Shown here one piece after another: positions 10,841 through 22,745 of a DNA stretch of 64,000 nucleotides. The stretch is from NCBI GenBank assembly GCA_001599815.1, contig BCIA01000007.1, forward strand, positions 1,116,001-1,180,000, written 5' to 3'. How positions within the stretch are numbered: the stretch's first letter is position 1; every line of letters starts with the position of its first letter. The position numbers and the translations under genes were made by a program. The DNA comes from Furcasterigmium furcatum (taxonomy: Eukaryota; Ascomycota; Sordariomycetes; Glomerellales; Plectosphaerellaceae). The notes under the pieces are model-generated. The model worked only from the letters and a program-made list of their open reading frames with translations. It was not told the origin of the DNA and made no database searches.

Positions 10841-11974
10841 ATGGCGGAAGATACCCCCAACACAGACATGCAGCTTGAGGTGTCCGGGCTCTACGGGCCC
10901 GGCGTGTTCGTCTCCTGGGTATTCCTCATAGCCTCCGCCTACCTGAAAGTCCACTCGCGTCGGAGCGGAAGGACTGACCTCGGAGCCGAGCCTGGCTATC
11001 TGCGGTACATCCTCACGGCAGAGGTCATCGCCATCCTACTGTACCCTACCGTGGCAGCAGGCGACGTCGCAGTCAGGCTGGCCGACAACTCAACCGACTG
11101 GGCCCAGATCCGCACCCAGTGCCGTCTCTTCGACATGTTCATGCTCACGGTCCAAGACATCATCAAGCCCGAAGATTCCTCTCAGGAGCTCGTCTCGAAA
11201 TGTTTAGGTCTGCGGCTCCCCTTGGAAATCGTCCGGGTCTTCATCTCCCTGACCGCCCCCCTGGTGCCGTCCTTCCTCTTCAACTTGGCGTGCCGGCCCT
11301 CGGCATGGCCTCACTACTTCACATCCCCCAAAAAGACCGTCGCCGTTATCGTCGCTACTCTCCCGCCTCTCTGGTGCCTTGCCGTCGCCATCAGCGCAGC
11401 CGCGAAGGTCGGCGCAACCGCGACGTCGTTGTTGGTCTTTCTCGTCTTTGGGTTCTTCATGCTCTGCGGCTATGTGTACCTCTACGCCGTCTCCTTAGCC
11501 TTCTGCCTCGCCGCGGCTTGCTCCTGGGTCTCCCTGACAGCCACGGTTCTGGAGATACGGGCCGGCTTCGATCCTCGAGGGCAGCCTCCCCTCCGCAGCC
11601 GGGCCTTTCGCGACGAGAACCTCTGGCGGCTGGCCCGCGTCGCCTACTTCCTGCTGCTCGGGACCCTGCCGCTCGCGGTGGCGACGTACTGTCTTCACTT
11701 CTTCTTCACGGACGTCGGGAGGTCGTTTCTCTTCCTGGACGGGATCGCCGGGATGTATCTGACGGAGCTCGACCAGGCCATGTCGCTGGTCGGTGGGCTG
11801 ATCAGCATGGCCTACTCTGTGCACAGCGCCGGTGTCCTGGCCCGGGTGAGGCCGTTTCTCACAAAGGAAATGGTGTCTTTTCGAAATGATTGGGACAGTT
11901 TCAAGCTTACGCGGACGCTTCTCTTGCCTCGCTCTCTGGAGCGTGGGGAGCGACGGACGGATGATATGGCATAG
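10841..11974 (+). CDS. Multi-pass membrane protein of unknown function
   Basis: An intronless frame of 377 aa that I do not recognise. It has about eight hydrophobic spans: roughly residues 20-37, 53-78, 125-150, 164-190, 195-218, 219-240, 262-290 and 312-338, with short polar loops. A basic segment (HSRRSGRTD) follows the first span, suggesting the loop after it is cytosolic. No transporter signature, catalytic motif or clear signal peptide is seen. The C-terminal tail is charged and ends RSLERGERRTDDMA. The ATG at 10841 follows a region rich in stops and is the first in frame. It lies 722 bp upstream of, and parallel to, a HET-domain gene. A link between the two is inference from position only. 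Confidence 0.75.
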   Translation: MAEDTPNTDMQLEVSGLYGPGVFVSWVFLIASAYLKVHSRRSGRTDLGAEPGYLRYILTAEVIAILLYPTVAAGDVAVRLADNSTDWAQIRTQCRLFDMFMLTVQDIIKPEDSSQELVSKCLGLRLPLEIVRVFISLTAPLVPSFLFNLACRPSAWPHYFTSPKKTVAVIVATLPPLWCLAVAISAAAKVGATATSLLVFLVFGFFMLCGYVYLYAVSLAFCLAAACSWVSLTATVLEIRAGFDPRGQPPLRSRAFRDENLWRLARVAYFLLLGTLPLAVATYCLHFFFTDVGRSFLFLDGIAGMYLTELDQAMSLVGGLISMAYSVHSAGVLARVRPFLTKEMVSFRNDWDSFKLTRTLLLPRSLERGERRTDDMA

Positions 11975-12695
11975 AGCAAAGTCCAGGCTGCGAGGCACCC
12001 GCATCTAGATCAACTTATCAGCTAGAGATGTGCATTTATCTTCCCTGATAGCGTACCTTCACGTTAGCAGAGCATGAGAAAAGTTTCACCCGTCTGATAA
12101 TCCCGTTCTCAAGCCGACAGCGTCAGATTTTCCGAACTTCATGGCCATATCGTCCCTGAGCTCGGCTTTTTTCGTGACAGATCCAGGCTATTGTTCTATG
12201 CGCGAGTGCAATTCTTCTGAAGGATTCCATGGAGCTCTCTCAATTGGACCGTGAATTGATCCTTCCGTGATGCGCAGGATCTGGCACTCGAGGGCTGCTG
12301 TGGTGGTTTCTCACAAAGCAATCCCAGCTTCTGACACGGCCTTTTTCGACTTTCATCGACCGCGAATTAACTGTTTGAGGTCAACTGCCAATCATTAGAG
12401 ACATACTACGTGTACTTACTCTTCACTGCCACCGAATGTGCCGTGCTCATGCACAGCCTCAGCCACCAGAGCACGCTGTCACCAGCATAAGGCTGCGGCT
12501 GGCCACTGTAAAGCGACCTCTTTCGAACTTCTGGACTTCCACCTTCGATCGATATAATCACAGAGCCCTAGCGTCTCTCAGTCAGCAAGATAGACTGCTG
12601 ACGGCTCGTAACCGCTCTCAGGTAAATGGCCGCCCGAGTGAGCCAGCGTCAGCGGACTGCTAATTCCATCATTGACAGCCCAGCTTCGATACGCC
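11975..12695. other. Intergenic between the membrane-protein gene and the HET gene
   Basis: About 720 bp, holding the 3' end of the membrane-protein gene and the promoter of the HET gene. A 75-codon open frame at 12436-12663 has no recognisable content. A plausible donor (CAG|GTAAAT at 12622) and acceptor (TTGACAG ending 12678) occur, but the frames on either side do not join. Confidence 0.5.
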
Positions 12696-14999
12696 ATGCA
12701 CAACTGGCACGATTCTTCCTGTCGTAGGCCTGATGTCGTTGAAATTCAAGGGCTCAGCATCCCGTTCTGTCAAGCCTGTGGCGAATCCGCACTGCTGGGC
12801 GACGAGGGAGGAACCTCCTCAGCAAGCGGCACGGGACTCCAGATTCCCCAGGCGATTCCCTCAAAACTCGACCTGAGATGGCCATCTTCTGTCAATTTCA
12901 TCGACCCTGACGGGGAGACGACTGTATCGGCACAAGGGTCAGCCAGCCAGGCACCAGCCAGCCGTGCCCCGGCTAGGACGTTGACTTCTCCCTATCAAGT
13001 CCTCCGGGGAGAACAAATCCGAATCTTACACCTTTCTCCTGGCAAACACGATGATGCGATTCACATTCATCTAGAAACGACATCGTTCTCTGAGCTACCC
13101 AGCGAGGGCTATGAAGCGCTGTCTTACACCTGGGCCAATTCTCAAGGCGACTCACGGAAAACCAACACCATCTACGTGGGAACTCACTGGCACATCTTGA
13201 AAGTGACAGAGAATTGTGCCACCGCCTTGCGAAGGCTGAGGAACCACTCCGCCCCCCGGGATCTATGGGTTGATGCTGTTTGCATCAACCAGGATGACTT
13301 GATGGAGCGCACACACCAAGTCGGCACGATGCAGGAGATCTACGCCCGCGCCGAGCAAGTCCTCGTGTACCTGGGTGAGGGCGACGTTGCCAAGTTGGAA
13401 CAGCTCTCCCAGCGGCCGTATTTCTCCCGGATGTGGGTGATCCAGGAAATCGAGGCCGCACGCTCGGCCAAGGTGCTCTGGGGTTCGCATGACATGATCT
13501 GGCCCGAGTTCCACGCCGAGGCGAGGAAGTTTTGCGCGCCGTGGCTGAAGCACTTCGACCGCCGGCGCATCCGCGACGACATTGACCTTTTCCGGCTTCT
13601 CCTCGACACGGTGGGCTGCAAGGTGTCAGACCCGAGAGACAGAGTCTTCGCGCTCCTCGGTTTCGTACTGGGTCGCACCACCTATGGTCTGGACCCCGAT
13701 TATTCTCTGAGCCTCCCGGCTGTACTCATCGGCATCACGGCGTACTTCCTCACCAACGTCCCGTTTTCCAGGGAACGAATTCTTCAGGCAGCCATCGTAC
13801 AGAAACAGAACAACCTCCCCTCTTGGGCCCCGGACTGGAGTGCGCCCTGGCCGCGACTTGGAAATCAGGGCAGTCCATCCACGGAGGACTCCGTGGATCA
13901 AGACCGGTTCGCTAAGAGGGACTGGGCCCTCTCTATCAACCGGCATACAGGAGCGCTCTGCTTCGAAGCGGTACGGCTCTTTGTGAGAAAGTGTGTGGGT
14001 TGGAAAGGCAGCCAAATTCACTATGAAGCCGAGGAAATAGGGACAAGTCTCCGCACCAGCATCTACGCAACTCATGTCATCCGGAGCCATGATGTCGTCT
14101 GCAAATCGCCAGAGATGGGGTTCGCGCTGGTCATAAGGCCCCTCAAGTCCTTCAGAAACGCCTTGACGGGACGGCTCGTCGGCATCTGCTCAATGACCGG
14201 CTCGTCCGACCCCGAGTTCTTAGGTATCCTCGAAGGATCCTCACAATCTAGCGTCGACACCAGTCTTCCAGACATGAAAACCAAGTCATTAAACGTCTCT
14301 CCCCCCCCTCCCCTGGGCGAACTCATTCTCGCGGCAGCCGACGCAGGGTTTTCGGTAGACGCCGAGTACAGAAAGGCACGAACCAGGCTCCTATTCTGCG
14401 AAGTGATCAAGAGGCACGCCATGGCTACACACTTGTCACGGGTAGAGGGGAGGGCTTCGATGGACGCGCAGCGCCGGTCAAAGCGGATGGCGGACTTCTG
14501 GACGGAGGCGGCGGCCGGCTTCTGGGCCGCGTATGACCGTACGCAAAGCTATTTCTTGTCTGTTCGCCAAGCGTTGTGGAATGCGACGGGACTGCTGATA
14601 CACGATCCGCATGATTCCACAGCGTACGTGCGCTCGGAGGTTCGACATCACTACCCGGCGAACAAGCATGTGAGCCACTTCGAGAAGCGGATTTTCCACG
14701 TCCAGGTAGCTCGTGCTGAGCTGCAAGCAATGGTCACCGCTGCGGCTCATGGGGGCTTTGCAGCGAGGGACGGAGTCAGTAAGACCGAATGGGTGGAGAT
14801 TGAAGTGGAACGTGAGTTGCGGGTGGGAAAACATACGAATATGAGCTTGTCCTCCGACTCGAGATGTCTTCCTAGTAGAAGTCAGGTCATGTCGGAATGG
14901 GAGCTTCGGGAGCTTCAGAGGGAGGGCTTGCGGTACCAGAATGAGGAGTGGTCCAAAGAGTGCCCTGAGGAATCTTTCACGGCGTTCGAGATTGTGTAA
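12696..14999 (+). CDS. Heterokaryon-incompatibility (HET) domain protein
   Basis: HET domains act in non-self recognition and regulated cell death when genetically different hyphae fuse; they are distant TIR-like folds. The 767-aa product has a short N-terminal Cys pair (FCQACG) seen in many HET proteins, then a disordered Ser/Ala-rich stretch. The HET domain (about residues 137-290) shows YEALSYTWA, the block LWVDAVCINQDDLMERTHQV, IYARAEQVLVYLGEG and, after a short gap, SRMWVIQEIEAA. The C-terminal 450 residues have no repeats (no WD40, ankyrin or NACHT), so this is a stand-alone HET protein with a long unassigned C terminus. Start chosen as the first in-frame ATG; an in-frame TTG 24 bp upstream was not used. 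Intronless. Confidence 0.9.
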   Translation: MHNWHDSSCRRPDVVEIQGLSIPFCQACGESALLGDEGGTSSASGTGLQIPQAIPSKLDLRWPSSVNFIDPDGETTVSAQGSASQAPASRAPARTLTSPYQVLRGEQIRILHLSPGKHDDAIHIHLETTSFSELPSEGYEALSYTWANSQGDSRKTNTIYVGTHWHILKVTENCATALRRLRNHSAPRDLWVDAVCINQDDLMERTHQVGTMQEIYARAEQVLVYLGEGDVAKLEQLSQRPYFSRMWVIQEIEAARSAKVLWGSHDMIWPEFHAEARKFCAPWLKHFDRRRIRDDIDLFRLLLDTVGCKVSDPRDRVFALLGFVLGRTTYGLDPDYSLSLPAVLIGITAYFLTNVPFSRERILQAAIVQKQNNLPSWAPDWSAPWPRLGNQGSPSTEDSVDQDRFAKRDWALSINRHTGALCFEAVRLFVRKCVGWKGSQIHYEAEEIGTSLRTSIYATHVIRSHDVVCKSPEMGFALVIRPLKSFRNALTGRLVGICSMTGSSDPEFLGILEGSSQSSVDTSLPDMKTKSLNVSPPPPLGELILAAADAGFSVDAEYRKARTRLLFCEVIKRHAMATHLSRVEGRASMDAQRRSKRMADFWTEAAAGFWAAYDRTQSYFLSVRQALWNATGLLIHDPHDSTAYVRSEVRHHYPANKHVSHFEKRIFHVQVARAELQAMVTAAAHGGFAARDGVSKTEWVEIEVERELRVGKHTNMSLSSDSRCLPSRSQVMSEWELRELQREGLRYQNEEWSKECPEESFTAFEIV

Positions 15000-15390
15000 G
15001 ACCGTCAGCTAGGTAGACCACCAGGCCAATCCAGGGTTCAACTATGAAGTGAAAAAACATGTGGTAGTCATTCAAAAGTGTTTGGGCCATGACCAGGGCC
15101 GGGCCTGCTACACAAGCAATGAGGCTCACAGTACACGTGGCCGGTCCAACCATGTTGCCGTCCAGATACGTTGCGGTTGGATTCTCTCTAATTGAGAAAA
15201 GGGGTATCTCGATTTATTGGGTGTGTCAATTTCTTGAGCTTGAGAGAGAGGTTATCTGAATATCTAAGGCTCGATCTGCAGTCCACTGGTCGATGTCGTC
15301 GTTCCGAGAGGGCGGCCATCTTCGATTTCCGTGACCCTCTTGCAAGCCATGCCCAGGTCCGAATACTAAGAATGATCAAAGTATTCTATT

Positions 15391-15410
15391 ATTTTAATTT
15401 TTATTAAAAT
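15391..15410. repeat. AT-rich inverted repeat (8-bp arms, 4-nt loop)
   Basis: ATTTTAAT-TTTT-ATTAAAAT: two perfect 8-bp arms in an AT island inside GC-rich sequence, about 390 bp after the HET stop codon. It could serve as a 3' end element of the HET transcript. Confidence 0.85.
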
Positions 15411-16160
15411 CCAAAGTCTCCCTAACTAAAGCTTACTCCGGCAGCCTACTAATATGGAACACCCACGTGTGGAAAGCAGACCACCGCGCAATATCAAGAC
15501 CGTCCCCGAACCGTCCCATGGCAGCGCATGCATATCTCCATGCTGTCAACGTCGACCATGTGGTCGTCCGAACATCCAGCAGTCACATGGAAGCCGTCAC
15601 GAAGACGGGCGACTCAGACAGCTCAGAATCAGCTCGCAACGAGCGGCTCTCGAGATACATCATCCCATCGCCGGCTACCTCCCCTGATTCAGAGAGATAC
15701 CTGCCCCCTAGCCACGGGAGGCACTCCGGGGTACATCACCGGAGGGCACCCGGCAGTCTTCTCCGGCACCATGCATCCCCACGCTCCCGAGACCCTGCGT
15801 CGACCTTCCCCGGATTCTACAAGTAGGGCACGATCGGGACTTCGCCGAACCCCCCGAAAGAGCGCCACCACCATCGAGGCGGCGGGCAAAGGCTCCTCCA
15901 CGAATCACGCCGCCGGGGGACGCCTTCTAGCGCTCGCCGTAGACGAACTCTCGTCCTCGATTGGAGGCCGTTCTCCAGCGCTGCCCCGAGACTGACTCGA
16001 CGTAGCGGGCTTCTCCCCGAGGGCACCCTCCATCACGCTCGGAAAACTCCCGACAGAATTCCGGCGGGGCCTCGAGATTCCGGGCGCGTCGGGCACCGAG
16101 ACCCGGCAAGTGTCCTAAGATGCCGACCCGTGGACATTCGCCGGTGATCATGGGGCTTTA

Positions 16161-16180
16161 GGGGGCGCTAGGGGGCGCTA
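16161..16180. repeat. Tandem 10-mer GGGGGCGCTA x2
   Basis: Two exact copies of GGGGGCGCTA in tandem, preceded by a CTTTA and followed by a further GA. A small local duplication; no function seen. Confidence 0.8.
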
Positions 16181-18394
16181 GAATCGGCGAGGAAGAACTC
16201 AAACTATCGCCGAAAGACCAGCTCCCAGCGTTTGCCAGTCCATTTGGCCACCCGTTTTATTCGTTTCTAATATTTCATTATCTTTAGCGCTCTGACCCTT
16301 CAATAGTGACTTTACTTCCCATCGGGATCGGTCCCCCATCGTCATTCTGACTCGCCAACCCGTCGGCAACAGCCGCGGGATAGAGAATCCCCGGCCGCAA
16401 GGCAGGTCGTGTCGTGGTATCCCGTTAGTCCGTGGCGTGTCGGTGCTCTGAAGCCCTCGGTCTGAGCATGCTGACGCGACGGCACGCAGGGGCTCAAATT
16501 CCCTTATTGAGAGCTAGTCCAGCGCAGAAGAAGCTGGGGCACATGCTAGGTGCGTGCCCAAGCGTTTTAGCAGAGCGCGCTTCCTGGCTCGCGGTGCACG
16601 TTTCTTCTCGGGTACCCCGAGACCATCCATGCGCGCCCTGTCGCTGCCGTGGACACATGGCCGCGTTGACGACGGCTAGAGGTTCGCTGGGACACTTCGG
16701 ACGCTCTTGGCAAGGGGGTGTGTGGTGCCCGTGCCAGCCTGGAGGTCGTCTACTTGACTTGATATCACAGCCACGCGGCCCAAGTCTCGGGTTTCTGCCC
16801 ATGCTGCCCCGTGGCAGGGGCTTTTGCTGATGTGCGCCCTGTTACGTACAGGTAAGGAGGTTGAACAGACTTGGGGTCGCTTGGCGCGCACCGAGACGGC
16901 AGGAGACTACAGAGTCGACCACCACCGTCACTCGCGACACCTGACATGCCCATGCCGTGACTCGGTGGATTAACGGCGCCCCCTGCAGATGGAAGGCGCC
17001 GTGCCCACGGAACCCTCCCATGCGGCGACAGGGTTGATGGCGTCTTGATACGCAACGGCACGATAAGCTCGTGCTTGATCCCAAAGGGCAGGTGCAATTC
17101 CACGATGCCTGTCACGGCGGCCAGGGCCCCCAGGAGCGCCGCCCGCGTTTCTTCGACTTCTAGAAGTGATGCCGCGCGATTTGCTCGGCGCTCGAGCATG
17201 TTGGGGGTCAGTTCGCCCTGCCGCCTGCCCCCTTTGCCTCCTTGCCCCCCAAGTCCCAGTGGCACCACCCACGTCCCATAGAAGGCTTCTAGAAACACCC
17301 CGGAATGTTACCCTGAAGAGGAAGTTTGAGACCATCGCGCTAACCCGGATATGACACGGGAGGGTTGAGTTCTTTGCCTTGGTGCTGGGACCTGAAGCAC
17401 CGGGGCACTCACCGGGCTTTTGGGATGGGTGCTGTCTCTGTGTGGGTGGTTGGTCGAGCGGTCGAGCGTGACCTGGGTAGGATTCGGCCCAGGTAACGGG
17501 CTGGGCAGGAGATGAAGCCGCGAAAGGACCGACCACGCAGAGGAGACGCGGGGAACAGGGAAGGGAGCTTTAGGTCGCATAAGCTTCCTCCTGTCAGGGG
17601 AGACAGCACGCGAGCAACGTGACCCCGAGCTTTTCAGCGACATGACGCCGTTGCCTCGAGAGAGGTCTCAAGGGTCTGCAACAACCCGGTTCAGACTGTC
17701 AGTAGCAGGTAGCCTGTCCCGGCGTTTCGGTCGGTCGAATGCCTTGTTTCTTGAGCGCCAGACAGACAACCCACCGCGGGTTCACGGGTACATCCTCGTG
17801 GACATTGGTACGCAGGGTCCTGGAGATCCCATGTCTCTCTGCCCAGGCCGCGGACTGGGGCACTAAGGTAGAAAGGATGCTCGGCGCAGCGGAGTTGACA
17901 CTCGACCTAACCTTCAACGCGGGTTGACACTGACGATGGTGTCGAGCAGGCCGGCGTAAAAACGGCGCTTTCCAAGTAGACGTGTTGATCCCCGTGGGGT
18001 CGACCGGGCCGCGGGCAAGTGTGACATCAGCCTAGTGAGATCCCGATGGACAGCTGGGGATCCTAAGGTAGCACGTAAGGTAGGGTTGGATGGATAGCCG
18101 CGGTTGAGCGACCACCTGACAGGACGAGGATCCGGGCGAAGGGGGCGACACTGCGACCAACAAGTAAACAAGCAACAAGCGGCAGCAAGCACGTCCTGCT
18201 ATGATCGACGCTGGGAATATCAGAGCCGTACAATTCCGGGTTTGGGTGAGGGAGGGTGAACGTGACGTTGCGCATTTTCCGCTTCCCGTCAAAGGGAGCT
18301 GTCGCGTGCGGAAAAGAGTTCTGCCAGAGTCGGTCAAGGTCGCCCGGGAGTATCCTGAAGCAGCCGAGCTGAGTCGTTCGTTCTGAGTCGTACG

Positions 18395-18408
18395 TACCTA
18401 GCTAGGTA
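18395..18408. promoter_or_regulatory. 14-bp perfect palindrome TACCTAGCTAGGTA
   Basis: A perfect palindrome followed by GGTAG. TACCTAGGTA-like motifs are common in fungal promoters, so this may mark an unannotated transcription start in the desert. No coding sequence is attached to it. Confidence 0.5.
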
Positions 18409-21400
18409 GGTAGCGATGCAGCTCGATCTTGGGGTATGTGAAATGTTGATGCAGATCTTGGAGCAGAATGCGGGATAGACTAGGAGTTCATTCCGACGGG
18501 CATTGGGGCAGTACCTGCAGTATCGGCCGAGACGATGGGGGAGATGGGAACACGAAATGCCGATCGGAGGAGGGGGGACTGGATTGCAAAACAACCAGAA
18601 GGAGAAATAATGAGGACGCGGCCAAAAGGGGAAACAAAAAGGACCAGGAAAACGTTGCGCTTGGGGTATGCTCAGACAGACGTCATTCTGCCCCGCGGGA
18701 ACGGTTCCAACATCTGGGCGCGCTGGCGGCCATGTTCCTGTCACCTGCCGCCGCCTCCCCCGGATTTCAGCGACCCCGGGCCCGCTATGAGCTCATCGTC
18801 AGTGGGTATAGCGGGCGGACATGGGGACGACAAGCCGCCATGAATAACAAGAATCATATCGATCGAGATGTATCCCCAACGGCATGCCAGGTACTGAGTC
18901 CATTATTTCCTGGATTTAATCGCAAGAGCTAGGTTTATTTGTTTTTATTCTATTTTATTTTCCTGCGACGGGGAGTGGACGGGAAGCGTCCCGCCTGCCG
19001 GATGCTCGTCCACCGACACCTTAAAAAAGTTTTCAGTGAACTCGCGTTGCTTTGCCTGCCAGATGCCATGGAGACTTTCAGCAATGGAATGGACCTGCCC
19101 GACCGGCGGGAAACTCTGCGGGTGGCAGGAAGGAGCAATTGGGCTAGGTGCATGAAGCCGACCGCCGCGGAAGGCGGAACCACGCACTTGACAACTCTGC
19201 TTCACCATGTGTCGCGTCAACGCTCTCTCATTTCCCCTCCACATCACACCCTCTCCGGCCTTTGCCGCCGCAGCCTTGGCCGATACATTTCCGCTGGCGG
19301 TTTATTGTTGACGAGACTTGGATGTCCTCGCATCACAACAGCGGCCAGAGGGTGACTGCCCCTCCACACCCTCACCTCCTTCTCCTCATCCTCGGCCATT
19401 CATCAGTCCGTTCTCCTCCGAAAGAGCTTCCGTCTCCTCCAACTTAGCTTCTTAGGCCGCGGCTATCGACACCGAGCGACCGCCAGCTACTTGAATCTAC
19501 CCCGCGCGGAACACACACCGAGGCACCGCCAATTCCAAACCAGACACCGGGCTGATATCCGCTAGCATCACGAAGCACGCGGGGTGCTCGCCCGGATACC
19601 GATCCTTCAGCCGCTAGCTCTGCCCTGCGCTGGGAGAGCTGATATTCTAGCGACAACATCACTGCGACCACGAAGCTTGCTTGCTTCCCCGGAGGAGCCA
19701 AAGCAGGAACCGCCCCAGATGCTCAAGCCTTCTCATATCCCACTTGCTGCCCGCCCAGGACTCGGACCGCTTGGCCTCAACAAGCTTTTCAGCGAGAGAA
19801 TCCGCGGATGGCACCGTCAGCCTCCGCCCTGAAAGAGGATGCGGCCATCAGCAGCCATTCCATCCACAATAATCGTATCAAGTATACCGGTCCGACAACT
19901 CGTTAGTACAAGCCATTGCCGGCAACACGAACAATTCTTAGGCCGGCGCGTTGCATCGCCCTATGTACGCTGTACCACGGTCGCATCGCGTTGAGACCCA
20001 CGCATCCCGAGTCCTCGTTACTGGAAACGGCCTGGGCTCTTGTCGGCTATCAGCTCCCCACCGGCTTTCCTAATACGGACATGATCTGCACCCAATGCCG
20101 ACACCTTTCCATTGCTTTGCACAATCGGCCCTCCCGGTCACCGAACACCTCACGGAATTTGCTTCCTGACTTCAATGAAGCAGCAGAAATGAGGGGAGGA
20201 TGTCCGGAGGGGGGCATAGAAGAGCAAGCCCCAGATACCGAGGCTCGGCTTCGATCTGAAGGAGGAAACCCCCATGTGCCTGGTCGGCAATCTCACGGAG
20301 GGAGGGAGCGCCTCCAACGGTAAAAACACGGAGAAGCTTTAAGCTCTCCAGATGCTTTCACATGCATGCAACCTCCAATCCAGACCACGCGACGGGCTCG
20401 ACAGTGACCCCAACAAGTCTCGACTACCTCAATCCTCAGGGGCGTAAGTAAAGTCGTATTCACCTCGTGGCCTAAATGCCCCCATGCGCGGCTCTGTGGA
20501 TTCGAGGCGTCTCCACGTCCCTCATAGAAATACCGTCTCTCCACAAAGGAGCCGAGTCGAAATGGTTTACACTGGAGCTGCTCGTGTCTGTGAGCACAGC
20601 ACAACAAGGCATTGTTGGAGAATTTTCACGGGTTCATGGGGCCGCCCGAACTAACACCCCTCCATCAGCTCGTCTTCCGGGACTTTCTCTTTGGCCGTGC
20701 CAAACCCTTTCGGTCCGCTCACGGCCAACTGAGCAGAAGCTTACTTGGAAGGAAAGGACACCGGCCGCTAGTCTATTTTCTGGAGGAGCCTAAGCTGCCG
20801 TCTCGCGTTGCCGTCTCGTCGGCGAAGTGTTTTCTACCAGCTTTAACACCGATGATGACATTGGAGATCTGAGCCGAGTCGTGGTCTCCGTCGCCTCCAT
20901 CGGTGTACCATTGGCGTCGGCCCGTGTACCTGATCTCCAGCCACCATACAGCAAGATGATTGGCGCGCGTCCTGCCCTGCCGCAGCCTACCGACGGAGTT
21001 AACAAGACAAGAGTCGTTGATGGAAGACATTACTCATTGCACGGTCATCGACATGGAAAACAACAGAGCTTCTGCGGCGAAAGGTCGTTGCGGGTTGGTG
21101 CTCTTTGCCACAAGGCGTTGTTGCAGTGTCATGGCACCTATAGCCACCGAGTCTCGGTCCCAGAAGTCCGTCACGGGCGCACCGCTCCTATCATCTATTC
21201 GCGAGCTCGCCGTCGCCCACGAGGCCTCGGCCGCTGTTCTGGGGCGACTTGCTATTCTTGTGACGGGAGGCAAACCAGCCACCGCACGTGTAAGTTGTTT
21301 CCCATCGTGATCATACGTCGCCTTCCGCGACGCGTACAAGGCGCGAAAAACTGCAGTCCCTCCAGGCATGGAAATCCACCATCCGAAGTCGCCCGAGCGC

Positions 21401-22745
21401 GTAGACTGACACGCCTCAACGCCCATGCGACTCCTCCCCCAACTCCACTCCTTCTAGTCCTGCCACCAGCAGGGGCGGTGAAGGCAAGACTCATCGCTGC
21501 TGCAGAGAACCCGCTCCCCGCCGCCCACCGCCTCCTCTCCACAGCCAGCCGCGATACCGCCGTGCCCGCGAATCCCGCCGCAGAGGTAATCGCGCACCCA
21601 AGACGGAGAAGATTTCTCCTCTTCCTGCTGCTCAGGCGCGCATGCTCGTCTCATGCGCGAAATACACCCTGCTGGTCACAGGACAGAGCGCATTCCCATA
21701 TGCGGCGCCAGCTCCGGAAAGCGGAGCGGTGGGGGGAAGAGGGGGACAACCTCATCGTAGCCTTAGAGGTGGCCGGGTCGACCACCACGAGCATCAAGCC
21801 ATCCATGGTCCATGGACAACGGACGCCGCACAAACGGCGCGCATGTGACTGTGACTGTGTCTGAGGAGCCAATGCAGAACCCGCCAAGGGTCAGCTCCCC
21901 CCTTGCCCTTCCCCCCCCTTCTGAGGGTTTTACACTCTGCCCTTGAGGCAGCTCGCCAAGTCCACAGGCCCGCATGCGGCAGCATGGCCGCGGGCCAGCC
22001 CGTTCGATGAGCCTCTGGGCAATGACATCGTGCCCAGGCCTGCACGAAAAGCCATTGTGCATCGAGATGGGCACGACACCATGGTCGTCACATGGCACAC
22101 CAGGCTTTCGAGGTCACAATGGCGAGGAGCGAACGGTAATTGTTTTGAATCACTTTTATTCTTGTTTTTGGACCTCTTGGCGGCTCTTTGTCCCGGGCGC
22201 GTCGCCTCGGCCATCGAGTCTCGCGGGTCTTCTGGTGACTTTTTCATGTATCCACCCCAACCTCTCCTTCTTTTCGCGCTTCTGGAGGACAATTGGTCTC
22301 TCCGCTTTTGTCTGTCTTCTCGGCACTAGGCCTTTTCCCTCCTCGTGACTGTTGAGGTTGCCCTCGGGTATGTCCGCTTCCAAGCAGTAGTAGTAGTACA
22401 CACACCACAGAGACGTCCACTCGCGCCTCTTCGCTGAATCTTTCCTGAAAACAAATGTTGCGCAATGCCGCTGGCCAAAAAGAAAACAAAAAAACCAATG
22501 GAAACCGTGGTATCATAAGTAGAAGCAGGCAACTCCGCAGCGCTATAGGCAGCCGGGTGCCTGTTGGCGGCTTGTCCGGAAGATATTAGGACATGTGGAC
22601 GTAATAGGGTATGAAAGCCGATGCCACACCGCCTCGCAATGCAATGCCGTCAAATGCAAGATGGAATGTACACGGCAGGCCTCGATGGGCCTAACCAAGT
22701 ATGTGCAGTAGGTGGTGTGTATGTGTGGTGCTGGATGGCGGTAAT

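Larger units (their letters stand above)
15000..22745. other. Gene desert 1 (about 7.7 kb), no supportable gene
   Basis: This sits between the 3' end of the HET gene and the 3' end of the DUF3295 gene. The sequence is GC-rich, with many short overlapping open frames on both strands and no recognised domain, tRNA or transposase. Notable items are an AT-rich hairpin (15391-15410), a 14-bp palindrome (18395-18408), a tandem 10-mer (about 16161-16180) and CT-rich promoter-like stretches (about 19200-19450). A 345-codon frame at 20827-21864 is Arg/His-rich and probably chance. A minus-strand frame at about 17298-16765 encodes one helical-looking segment but begins with GTG and is unrecognised. Non-coding transcripts cannot be excluded. 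Confidence 0.6.

Noticed and set aside
12672..12695. In-frame TTG extension and possible upstream exon of the HET gene
   Set aside because: TTG is not a normal fungal start. The nearby donor/acceptor pair (12622/12678) joins incompatible frames.
20827..21864. 345-codon open frame on the plus strand
   Set aside because: Very rich in Arg, His and Ser with no hydrophobic core, domain or repeat, and other frames over the same DNA are also open. Probably chance in GC-rich sequence.
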